Positions 25,498 to 32,485 of a stretch of DNA of 35,356 nucleotides are shown in pieces; the stretch's first letter is position 1, and each line of letters begins with the position of its first letter. Origin of the DNA: Chloroflexota bacterium. GTDB taxonomy: Bacteria; Chloroflexota; Dehalococcoidia; Lucifugimonadales; UBA826. Made by a program: the position numbers and the translations under genes. The stretch lies in the NCBI GenBank assembly GCA_002722155.1, contig PBKS01000009.1:110831-146186 (forward strand), read 5' to 3'. The notes under the pieces were generated by a model. It was not told the DNA's origin, did no database searches, and saw only the letters and a list, made by a program, of their open reading frames with translations.

Positions 25498-25522
25498 AAG
25501 GTAATTTATAAAATAGACTAAG

Positions 25523-26167
25523 TTACATCGTTCTGACCACTCCAACTACTCGTCCCCTCACCGACACATTGGCAGCTGCAACAGTAATGGGCTGCATGTA
25601 TGAATTCGCAGGAACCAATTTTACTTTGTCACCTTCAAGATAGAAGTGTTTCAACGTTGCTTCTTCCCTGTCCTTCAACCAAGCGGCCACCATGTCTCCA
25701 TTCTGAGGTTGCTCTATTGATTCCAACAAAACAAGGTCACCATCTCCCACCAAGGCATCAACCATCGATTCACCTTTGACACGGAGTGCGAACACATTTT
25801 CTTTTCCTTTAGTCAGAAAAGGCGGCAAATCTACATTGTCAAAGTCAGTATCATTCCATTGCTCGGTATTTGCTAAGGGTAGTGGTTCACCTGCTGCAAT
25901 GCTTCCGACTACTGGTATAGATACGAGGTTTCTCAAAGTTGAAGTCGCGGTTTCACCCAATAATTCAATACCTCTTGATACTTCTCTGCGTCTCTGCAAA
26001 TACCCTTCGCGCTGGAGTATTTGTAAATTGTAGTCAACTACAGAAGTTGAACTAATTTCGCATCCAGTTTGAATATCACGAACAGTAGGGGGGTAACTAT
26101 TTTTACCCATAAAGTCCTTAATATAATTGAGCATGGTTTGTTGTCGTTTTGATAACGGTCTTTTCAT
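25523..26167 (-). CDS. lexA: LexA SOS repressor
   Basis: The 214-residue protein has a winged-helix DNA-binding domain (about 1-70: LSKRQQTMLNYIKDF, SYPPTVRDIQ, STSVVDYNLQILQREGYLQRR) and a self-cleaving S24 peptidase domain. The cleavage bond is Ala92-Gly93 (GSIAAGEPL). The catalytic residues are Ser134 (VKGESMVDAL) and Lys173 (EATLKHFY). RecA filaments trigger cleavage and de-repress SOS genes. ATG 26167 is favoured over GTG 26176 because the GGAAG ribosome site would be too close to the GTG. It is upstream of copA on the same strand, but a terminator separates them. A palindrome lies upstream that could be its own operator. Confidence 0.95.
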   Translation of the reverse strand: MKRPLSKRQQTMLNYIKDFMGKNSYPPTVRDIQTGCEISSTSVVDYNLQILQREGYLQRRREVSRGIELLGETATSTLRNLVSIPVVGSIAAGEPLPLANTEQWNDTDFDNVDLPPFLTKGKENVFALRVKGESMVDALVGDGDLVLLESIEQPQNGDMVAAWLKDREEATLKHFYLEGDKVKLVPANSYMQPITVAAANVSVRGRVVGVVRTM

Positions 26168-26213
26168 TAATATCACTTCCTATTTTTATATTGCGATACA
26201 GAATAAGTACTAA

Positions 26214-26224
26214 TGTTCGGAACA
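26214..26224. promoter_or_regulatory. palindrome upstream of lexA, candidate operator
   Basis: TGTTC-G-GAACA is a perfect inverted repeat 47-57 bases upstream of the lexA start. GAACA recurs as a direct repeat ten bases on (26233-26237). Gram-positive LexA boxes contain GAAC and GTTC but in the opposite arrangement (GAAC-N4-GTTC), so the match is only suggestive. The same gap also serves the divergent gene at 26374. Confidence 0.35.
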
Positions 26225-26296
26225 AATTATCAGAACAGGTGTGCTATGTCAATTGGCTTTATGACAGGTTCCGATGAGATTTCTTATAAACATTCG

Positions 26297-26326
26297 TTGA
26301 CCCTCTAAAAGTTACAGTGCTACACT
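26297..26326 (+). promoter_or_regulatory. sigma70-type promoter of the cupredoxin gene
   Basis: TTGACC (26297-26302) and TACACT (26321-26326) are separated by 18 bp, a near-consensus housekeeping promoter. It lies about 48 bases before ATG 26374, which has a strong AAGGAGG site. Confidence 0.6.
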
Positions 26327-26373
26327 GAGAATGTGAAAGATATCACCAATGCGTCATAGTCCAAGGAGGAAAT

Positions 26374-26874
26374 ATGATCCGAAGATTAGCTGGGGGAGTA
26401 TTTATTGTTGGCTTACTGCTGAGCGTATACGCCTGTGGTGAGAATGTACCCCCAAAAGGAAGTCACGACGAAGTGCAACCTGCACCTATTGTTTCAACTT
26501 CTTCTAACCAGGCTACTAGTTCGGCCACTTCTCCCCCTCCTGCAACAACATCTCCTCAGTCTTCTACTGCTGCTTCCAGTTCTCCTTCGACCCCAGCAGA
26601 TTATTCCTTAGATGTTGCCCTGAACGATGCTAATGCCAAATACCTGTTTAACCCTACTGATATAACAGTGAAGGTAGGTGAAACTGTAACCTTGAAACTT
26701 ACATCTGAAGATGAATTTCACAGTTTCACGGTAGATGATCTCGGGATTGATGTGGAAGTTGATGCCGGCACAACTGAAGAAATCACATTCACTTTTTCAG
26801 ATGCAGGTACGTTTGACCTGATCTGCATACCCCATGAATCTCTTGGTATGGTGGGTAAAATAATAGTCCAATAA
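26374..26874 (+). CDS. cupredoxin-domain lipoprotein
   Basis: The 166-residue secreted lipoprotein has a signal peptide ending SVYAC (Cys21 lipidated). A Ser/Thr/Pro linker (about 30-75) follows, then a cupredoxin domain. The blue-copper ligands are visible: His116 (DEFHSF), and Cys151, His154 and Met159 in the C-x2-H-x4-M loop ICIPHESLGM. Such proteins carry one electron outside the membrane or hold copper. A near-consensus promoter and AAGGAGG precede it. It is 41 bp upstream of a second lipoprotein on the same strand. The CopA gene about 1 kb away supports a copper theme, but the two are on opposite strands. Confidence 0.9.
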   Translation: MIRRLAGGVFIVGLLLSVYACGENVPPKGSHDEVQPAPIVSTSSNQATSSATSPPPATTSPQSSTAASSSPSTPADYSLDVALNDANAKYLFNPTDITVKVGETVTLKLTSEDEFHSFTVDDLGIDVEVDAGTTEEITFTFSDAGTFDLICIPHESLGMVGKIIVQ

Positions 26875-26915
26875 TTTCTCATTTATATTGATTGCTAATG
26901 GATAGAGGCGTTGAT

Positions 26916-27791
26916 ATGAAGTTCTTAAGATTGAGGGCAAATATATGGGCGCTGTCATGTCTGGTGTTGTTATCACTGGGTTGTTCATCAGAAGAAAACG
27001 TCAATTCTGATGCTCAAAAAATTGAGACCGGACCAAGTGCAGTGCAGTCTATGGATAGTTTGTCCCCTGTACCGACAATCTCTTCAGCACCACCAAAAGT
27101 TAACAATAATTCCTCTCCTCTTCTTACTGCTGAACCCACAATAGTTACAAAATTAAAGACCCCAACAGTCATTTCGGCAATTCCGACTCCTAAAAACGCT
27201 ATTAATTCTTCTAAAGTTACTTCTCCATCTTTAAAACAGCCAGATCTAACGACACGAAAGGAAGCGATCGCTATATCTTTTCAAACTGGATCAGTGGCTA
27301 GGTACAAAATAGGAGAGCAATTCGCACGCTTACCTACACCTATAACTGCAATGGGCGAAACCTCTGTAATAAATGGAAAAGTATATTTAAATAATGAGGG
27401 CTACATCAGTGACTCAGATGCCTCTATCATTGTGGTTGATGTGCAATCACTGAAAAGTGATGAGAATAAAAGGGATAATTGGGTAAGGAGAAATGGCGGA
27501 ATTGGTTCAGAGATCTCCATCGATATACGTGAAGTATTAGGCCATCCTTGGCCATTACCTGAAGTTGGAGATATGGAAGTCTCAATAAAGGGCCATCTGA
27601 CTATATCTGAAATCACAGAACCAATTGTATGGGAAGGTCTGTTAACAAAAGAAAATGGAAATGTAACCGGTTTAATATCCACAATAATAACTTGGGATCA
27701 GTTCTCTCTTTCCAAACCAAGGTTACCTTTCATAATCAGTGTAGATGACGAAATAATTCTTGAATTAGATGTGGTCGCAACTATCGAATAG
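26916..27791 (+). CDS. YceI-like domain lipoprotein
   Basis: The 291-residue protein starts at ATG 26916 (AGAGG seven bases upstream); a TTG start at 26892 is less likely. The signal peptide ends LLSLGC (Cys23 lipidated). A low-complexity Ser/Thr/Pro/Lys linker to about residue 120 is followed by a YceI-like lipocalin domain. Landmarks are SVARYKIGEQFARLPTPITA, ETSVINGKVYLN, LKSDENKRDNWVRR, GHLTISEITEPIVWEGLLT and the ending DDEIILELDVVATIE. YceI proteins bind isoprenoids such as polyprenyl chains. It is likely co-transcribed with the cupredoxin gene. The ligand is unknown; the domain call rests on this ordered set of motifs. Confidence 0.8.
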   Translation: MKFLRLRANIWALSCLVLLSLGCSSEENVNSDAQKIETGPSAVQSMDSLSPVPTISSAPPKVNNNSSPLLTAEPTIVTKLKTPTVISAIPTPKNAINSSKVTSPSLKQPDLTTRKEAIAISFQTGSVARYKIGEQFARLPTPITAMGETSVINGKVYLNNEGYISDSDASIIVVDVQSLKSDENKRDNWVRRNGGIGSEISIDIREVLGHPWPLPEVGDMEVSIKGHLTISEITEPIVWEGLLTKENGNVTGLISTIITWDQFSLSKPRLPFIISVDDEIILELDVVATIE

Positions 27792-27844
27792 TAACCCTTA
27801 TATTGTATTTTGGCATATATGAGACCCTAAATGTAGTGTAATCG

Positions 27845-27874
27845 TTGACTACGGCTTCTTCAGACCAATATACT
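27845..27874 (+). promoter_or_regulatory. sigma70-type promoter of dnaN
   Basis: TTGACT (27845-27850) and TATACT (27869-27874) are separated by 18 bp, 41 bases before the dnaN start. The -10 element is one base from consensus (TATAAT). Confidence 0.62.
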
Positions 27875-27914
27875 TACTTCATACTTGAGTCACAATTACT
27901 GAGGAGTGCTCAAC

Positions 27915-29051
27915 ATGCAAGTATCTTGTCTTCAGCAGAATCTAAGTAGGGCCTTGGCAATAGTGGGTAGAGCGGTTGCAACTAGAAGTAACTTGCCAGT
28001 TCTCCAAAACGTGAAAATTGCCACAGAAGATGGCATGCTAGTTTTGACTGCCACTAATTTGGACATCGCTATTACTACTAGAGTTGGGGCTCAAGTAGAG
28101 AAGGAAGGAGAGATCACAATACCGGCTCGATTGCTATCCGATTTTGTTAATTCTCTACCGGATGATCGAATTGAAATTGAATCTGTAGCTGAGCCTCTAA
28201 GTGTTTCGTTGAATTGTCAGAGATTCTCAGCAAATATCAATGGTACTGATCCTGATGAATTTCCTCCTATCCCCACTGTTGATGAAGGTGCAACTATAAA
28301 AGTGGACCCTCAACTTCTTAGAGATACCGTCACTCATGTTGCCTTTGCAGCAGCTACAGAGGATTCCCGGCCAGTACTAACAGGAATAAAGGTTGAAGTA
28401 AACCAATCCGACTTCACCTTTGCAGCAGCAGACGGATTCAGATTAGCCGTGTATGAAGGTAAGTTATTGGAACCAATAGCTGATCCAATGGAATTCATTA
28501 TTCCAGCTAGGGCGCTTCAGGAAGTCGGACGACTCATAGGTACAGATGATACTGCTGTGGAATTTACAGTTACATCTGCAGGGACACATGCATTGTTTAA
28601 TATCGGGAACGTTGAGATTGTATCTCAGCTAATGCCCGGTTCATTTCCCAATTTCAGATCCCTTATTCCTAGTGAATATAAAAACCGAGTAATTGTTGAA
28701 AATTCTGATTTCTCAAGGGCAGTGAAAACCTCCTCAATATTTGCTCGTGATGGAAGTGGCATATTGAGAATTCAAATAGTGAGTGATGAAAATGGAGAAA
28801 AACTTTCAATTTCCTCAAGAGCAGAAGAAGTTGGTGACAATCAAGGTGAAATAGATGGTTCGGTTGAGGGGGAAGTGGATGAAGATTCCAGAATAGCTTT
28901 TAACAACAAATACCTAGCAGAGGTTCTGGATGTTCTGGGAGACGGAGAGGTTGCATTCGAGATGACTTCGGCCTCAAGTCCAGGAGTAGTTAGAGCTACT
29001 GGAAAAGAAGGCTATACCCATGTGGTGATGCCAATGTTTGTCCAGTGGTGA
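27915..29051 (+). CDS. dnaN: DNA polymerase III beta subunit (sliding clamp)
   Basis: The 378-residue protein has the three repeated clamp domains. The N-terminus MQVSCLQQNLSRALAIVGRAV-ATRSNLPVLQNVKI and the C-terminal GYTHVVMPMFVQW are diagnostic. The dimeric ring slides on DNA and tethers polymerase III and repair enzymes. ATG 27915 has GAGGAG upstream; a GTG at 27906 is less likely. Its own promoter is at 27845-27874. Neither dnaA nor recF is present, so this is dnaN outside the usual dnaA-dnaN cluster. I see no array of DnaA boxes nearby, so there is no support for an origin here. Confidence 0.97.
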   Translation: MQVSCLQQNLSRALAIVGRAVATRSNLPVLQNVKIATEDGMLVLTATNLDIAITTRVGAQVEKEGEITIPARLLSDFVNSLPDDRIEIESVAEPLSVSLNCQRFSANINGTDPDEFPPIPTVDEGATIKVDPQLLRDTVTHVAFAAATEDSRPVLTGIKVEVNQSDFTFAAADGFRLAVYEGKLLEPIADPMEFIIPARALQEVGRLIGTDDTAVEFTVTSAGTHALFNIGNVEIVSQLMPGSFPNFRSLIPSEYKNRVIVENSDFSRAVKTSSIFARDGSGILRIQIVSDENGEKLSISSRAEEVGDNQGEIDGSVEGEVDEDSRIAFNNKYLAEVLDVLGDGEVAFEMTSASSPGVVRATGKEGYTHVVMPMFVQW

Positions 29052-29162
29052 TGAACTTCACAGGGAATCTGTAAACAATGAACTATCTCTCAAGATTCCT
29101 TCACTTCAAGAAGGTGTCTTCTTAGTATAGTCAGTTTGTTTTAATCTGAAAAAAATAGCCAC

Positions 29163-29591
29163 TTATCCCGGTATCGTTGCGTGCTCATACCATTCGGCCG
29201 GTTCTTCTCCTGGCTCTGGAAGTACGTGCCCAGCCTCCATTGTCCATGAAGCTGGACCCTCACTTATATGGCCACTAACATCTTTGGAATCTACCCCAGA
29301 GATTTCACAGAATTTTTCTATCAGCCCTACCAATATTTCCTGCCTAACTTCTGGAGGTCGGCCAGCTCTATTACCGCCAGCTATATAGTAATCAGTTTTA
29401 TAATCGAGAAACCCATCCCCATGTGAATCTTTGACCCTATCACCATCACCAGATTCTATGAACCACACGTGTACAAAACTTCTTGGCGCAGCAGATATAC
29501 CACAATGAACATTGGTAAAAGCTTCAGCAATTTCCTGTCTTTGATCATAATCTAAGGAATCTTTTGGAATTATGCATCGATAAAGTGGCAT
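29163..29591 (-). CDS. tautomerase superfamily protein, cis-CaaD-like
   Basis: The 142-residue protein matches the cis-3-chloroacrylate-dehalogenase-type tautomerases (two beta-alpha-beta units). With Met removed, Pro1 is the catalytic residue. His28 (NVHCGI), Arg74 and Arg77 (NRAGR) and Glu118 (MEAGHVLPEPG) correspond to His28, Arg70, Arg73 and Glu114 of cis-CaaD, all at a constant offset. Tyr103 is replaced by His107. The C-terminal LPEPGEEPAEWYEHA matches the LPQPG-x5-WF of the family. Tautomerases act on small unsaturated or keto acids, and dehalogenase activity would need testing. It ends the two-gene set with the gene at 29604 (12 bp away). Confidence 0.82.
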   Translation of the reverse strand: MPLYRCIIPKDSLDYDQRQEIAEAFTNVHCGISAAPRSFVHVWFIESGDGDRVKDSHGDGFLDYKTDYYIAGGNRAGRPPEVRQEILVGLIEKFCEISGVDSKDVSGHISEGPASWTMEAGHVLPEPGEEPAEWYEHATIPG

Positions 29592-29603
29592 TACACCATT
29601 CTC

Positions 29604-29954
29604 CTAGCTAATTGTGATTGTATTTCCTTTCCAACCTTCGTCTCTAGCCGCTACTATTAACTCATCTTCTGTTTGGCCAGTGATATCGTACCATCTCTCC
29701 CCGATTTCTTTCATCAGTCGTTCTCTTGTTTCTGAATCACACCCATCAGGTATTTGGCCTCTGACGTGGGATGTCGTGGTAGGTTTCCCACCGCGAAAAC
29801 CAAAATCTCTTGGTATCTCTGACCATGAAATGCTGAAGGGACCTTTAGCCGATCCTAGTATTGAAATGGATGTTTTTTCAATAGCTGACTCCAATTCTTC
29901 TCTCATATTTTCAGGTATACATCCTTCCTGAACCGTGCACAAAAAATCAATCAC
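29604..29954 (-). CDS. tautomerase-like protein without Pro1
   Basis: A 116-residue protein that appears to have the same two-unit tautomerase layout as its neighbour. It has an N-terminal strand (IDFLCTVQEG), a helix (PENMREELESAIEKTS), a strand (PFSISWSEIPRDFGFRGG), then a second strand/helix pair (HVRGQIPDG, SETRERLMKEIGERWYDITG). Position 1 after Met is Ile, so the catalytic proline is missing. Twelve bases separate it from the downstream cis-CaaD-like gene, so they are co-expressed. It could be a partner subunit or a divergent paralogue with another function. The assignment is by layout and context; sequence identity is low. Confidence 0.45.
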   Translation of the reverse strand: MIDFLCTVQEGCIPENMREELESAIEKTSISILGSAKGPFSISWSEIPRDFGFRGGKPTTTSHVRGQIPDGCDSETRERLMKEIGERWYDITGQTEDELIVAARDEGWKGNTITIS

Positions 29955-30039
29955 TACAAAACCTCAACTTTTAATTAGGAAGTTAAGTGTCTCATGTTAT
30001 AGGTCCCAGATAGGCGATTGCAACCTAATTTTGGTCAAA

Positions 30040-31329
30040 TTAAGCGGTACGTGTTTCTGTTTGGTGCGTCTGCAGTATGGTTCCAAGGTTCCTGACGTTT
30101 CGGTTCATGAAAAATGGCCCTATTGCGAAAATAGCTACAAAAAAACCTCCTATGGCGACAGCAATGGGGACTCCGTTCCCGTCTTCCTCTATATATCTCG
30201 CCAAGGAACCAACATACATTCCTCCAAGATACATAATGCTCCAAGTTATCCCATAGAATCCCATGACCCTACCTCTCATATGGTTTGGAACTAACATTTG
30301 TAGCGAACTCATTATGGATATCATGTAGGTTGAGCTACTAGCACCAACTATAAAAAGAAGAGCAAGCGCTACATAATAGTTTCCATATTGCATTGAAGTG
30401 AAGGCGAAAACAGTTATTGAAATACCAAATAGTAAAGACCCCACTATTATTAAAAGGCCTTTTTGTTTGAAATTTCCCGTTCGCCCAATAATAATTGTTG
30501 CCATGAGGGCTCCAACGCCACTTAACCCCATTAAAATACCGAGTTTGTCAGCATCAACTTCCAGAATATCAACCCCAAATACAGGCATCATGGGAATATA
30601 GGACATACCAAAGAAACTATTAAAAAATGTGATGCAAATTAGTATCAAGAATATGTTGTTTTTCCATATAAATCGGATCCCTTCAAATAGATCATTTTTC
30701 TTGGGTGATTGTGAAATATCAGACTGATCCTTTGGAATACTTAGAGAGAGAACAATAGCAGCCATAGTAAAAAACCCTAAGGCTGAAATTAAAAAAGAAG
30801 TACCTGTGTTGGTTAAATAAATTATTATTCCTGCTATGGCCGGCGCTATTATTCGAGTCCCAGTCCATATTGCTGAATTAAGTGCTACCGCATTCATCAT
30901 AACGGACCTATCAATTAGACTTGGGTACAAAGCCTGCCTTGCGGGTTGGTCAAAAGCATTAATGGCTCCTGCTAGGAAGGCAAGAGCTATTACATGCCAA
31001 GCCTGGATAACTCCTGCGAAGGTTAAACCGGACAAAATTAATATGAGTGCACCATTTACTGTTTGGGTGATGCTAATCAATTTTTTTCGATCCAGCTTAT
31101 CTGCCAACACCCCTCCAAAAATGTTCAAAACAATAGCCGGAACGGCATTTGCCAATCCAACATACCCAAGATATAAAGGTGATTCTGTTAATTCACGCAT
31201 GATCCAAAATTGGCTGAAATTCAGCATTTGGAAACCAATTACTGAGGCTAAAGTTCCAAGCCAATAAGCTCGATAAGCAGGGTATGCCATCGCGGGCCCA
31301 AGCAGCTTTTGAGAAATTATTGAGATCAT
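30040..31329 (-). CDS. MFS exporter (MFS_3/EntS type)
   Basis: A 429-residue, 12-helix major facilitator protein of the drug/siderophore exporter type. Landmarks are AYRAYWLGTLASVIGFQML (near the N-terminus), motif A as GGVLADKLDRKKLI between helices 2 and 3, and ALAFLAGAINAFDQPARQALYP (the typical F-D-x-P-x-R segment near residue 120). The second half opens with KKNDLFEGIRFIWKNNIFLILI. ATG 31329 directly abuts the TAA of an upstream truncated gene, so translation was once coupled to that gene. The substrate is not known. Relatives export enterobactin, macrolides or other small molecules. Confidence 0.9.
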   Translation of the reverse strand: MISIISQKLLGPAMAYPAYRAYWLGTLASVIGFQMLNFSQFWIMRELTESPLYLGYVGLANAVPAIVLNIFGGVLADKLDRKKLISITQTVNGALILILSGLTFAGVIQAWHVIALAFLAGAINAFDQPARQALYPSLIDRSVMMNAVALNSAIWTGTRIIAPAIAGIIIYLTNTGTSFLISALGFFTMAAIVLSLSIPKDQSDISQSPKKNDLFEGIRFIWKNNIFLILICITFFNSFFGMSYIPMMPVFGVDILEVDADKLGILMGLSGVGALMATIIIGRTGNFKQKGLLIIVGSLLFGISITVFAFTSMQYGNYYVALALLFIVGASSSTYMISIMSSLQMLVPNHMRGRVMGFYGITWSIMYLGGMYVGSLARYIEEDGNGVPIAVAIGGFFVAIFAIGPFFMNRNVRNLGTILQTHQTETRTA

Positions 31330-31482
31330 TTATGATTTTAGATATTCATCCCTATAGGATTCAAAATGGGTTCCACTGACCATAAAGTGTTGCGCTGAAG
31401 CGTACATATCTGTAAAGCATTGTTGCAGTGAATTATTTCTGTTTAGTGCGGTCCCACCGGCATACTGAAAAGATTTCGTCAC
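31330..31482 (-). pseudogene. C-terminal remnant of an acyl-CoA-dehydrogenase-fold enzyme
   Basis: A 50-codon open stretch encodes TKSFQYAGGTALNRNNSLQQ, then CFTDMYASAQHFMVSGTHFE and SYRDEYLKS. The pattern 'AGG-x-AL...LQ-R/Q-C-F-R/T-D-M/I...AQH' is the C-terminal helical end of acyl-CoA-dehydrogenase-fold flavin monooxygenases (DszC/HpaB-like). An in-frame stop precedes it and the ~350-residue body is missing. TAA is directly adjacent to the MFS start (TCATAAATG). GTG 31482 with AAGG upstream could still start a small peptide. I treat it as a 5'-truncated gene, since no known 50-residue family looks like this. Confidence 0.7.
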
Positions 31483-31553
31483 GATACCTTAGGTTAATGA
31501 TATGCTAACGAACAGCGTTTTGGAAACGTTTTCTGAAAGGAGGATTATCAGGT

Positions 31554-32477
31554 ATGAAATTAGCATTTTTCAATAACTTTACATTGGGTGTTATCAAAGG
31601 CGACAAGATTGTAGATATATCTAAAGCAGTTCCTGTGAACGAGCATAATCATGCACAGGGTTTGCTCAATAGAATAATTGAGTCATTTGATGATTACAGG
31701 CCTGGTATAGAAAATTTGGTGGCCTCTGAGGATGGAGTGGATATTTCGTCGGTGGTTTTCGATTCGCCTGTTCCTAATCCACACAACATCGTTTGTATGG
31801 CAGTCAACTACATGGAAGATGGCACCAGGGAAGAACCTGCCCCAATTAATGCTTTCCCAAAATCTCCAAATTCGGTTTTGCCAGATGGAGGCACTATTGT
31901 TTTGCCCGACGTACCTGCAACCATATTTGAACCTGAAGCAGAGTTGGCTTTGATCATAGGTAAAAAAGCTACTCAAATAAAAGCGAAAGATGCATACGAC
32001 TACATATTTGGATATATGAATTTCATCGATATGTCTGCTAGAGGATTAACGAGTGGTGGTGGCGTGTTTTTTCAAATGAAATCGCGAGATACTTTCGCTC
32101 CAATGGGACCTTATCTTGTCACTGCTGATGAAATTGATGATCCGCAAAATTTGCAAATTAAATTGCACGTCAACGGGGAGCTAAAACAGAACTTCAACAC
32201 AGACGATATGGCGCATAAAATTCCCCAAGCACTGGAGTGGATAACTTCAATCCATACTTTGAATCCTGGAGATGTTTTGGCCACTGGAACTAACCACAGA
32301 GGTCTCAGTCCGATTATGGATGGGGATGTAGTGACCCTGGAAGGGGAAGGTATGGGACTTTTGACCCTAAATGTTCGCGATGATCTGAAAAGAGAGTGGG
32401 AAAGAGCCACAAGATTAGAACGAGAGGAACAAGGGCATAGTGATACTGCCCCACAGATTAAAGGCAAGTATTCCTGA
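31554..32477 (+). CDS. fumarylacetoacetate hydrolase (FAH) family protein
   Basis: A 307-residue FAH-domain enzyme. Family members hydrolyse or hydrate acylpyruvates and 2-keto-pentenoates, or decarboxylate oxaloacetate, using a metal. Metal-binding residues are Glu128 and Glu130 (FEPEAELALIIG) and Asp159 (MNFIDMSARG). The Lys of the SRDTFAPMGPYLVT region (Lys176, in QMKSRDTFAPMGP) and GTNHRGLSPIMDGDVVTLEGEG are conserved landmarks. It has AAAGGAGG ten bases before ATG. It is convergent with the threonine-aldolase-like gene and divergent from the truncated enzyme/MFS pair. The actual substrate is unknown; a ring-cleavage product is a common role in this family. Confidence 0.9.
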   Translation: MKLAFFNNFTLGVIKGDKIVDISKAVPVNEHNHAQGLLNRIIESFDDYRPGIENLVASEDGVDISSVVFDSPVPNPHNIVCMAVNYMEDGTREEPAPINAFPKSPNSVLPDGGTIVLPDVPATIFEPEAELALIIGKKATQIKAKDAYDYIFGYMNFIDMSARGLTSGGGVFFQMKSRDTFAPMGPYLVTADEIDDPQNLQIKLHVNGELKQNFNTDDMAHKIPQALEWITSIHTLNPGDVLATGTNHRGLSPIMDGDVVTLEGEGMGLLTLNVRDDLKREWERATRLEREEQGHSDTAPQIKGKYS

Positions 32478-32485
32478 TAATAAGG

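Noticed and set aside
22736-26874. A novel SOS-copper regulatory system
   Set aside because: A strong terminator separates lexA from copA, and no shared operator could be shown, so only proximity supports it.
29052-29162. Terminator between dnaN and the tautomerase gene (CCTTC...GAAGG)
   Set aside because: The stem is five bases and no T-run follows, so the support is too weak to list as a feature.
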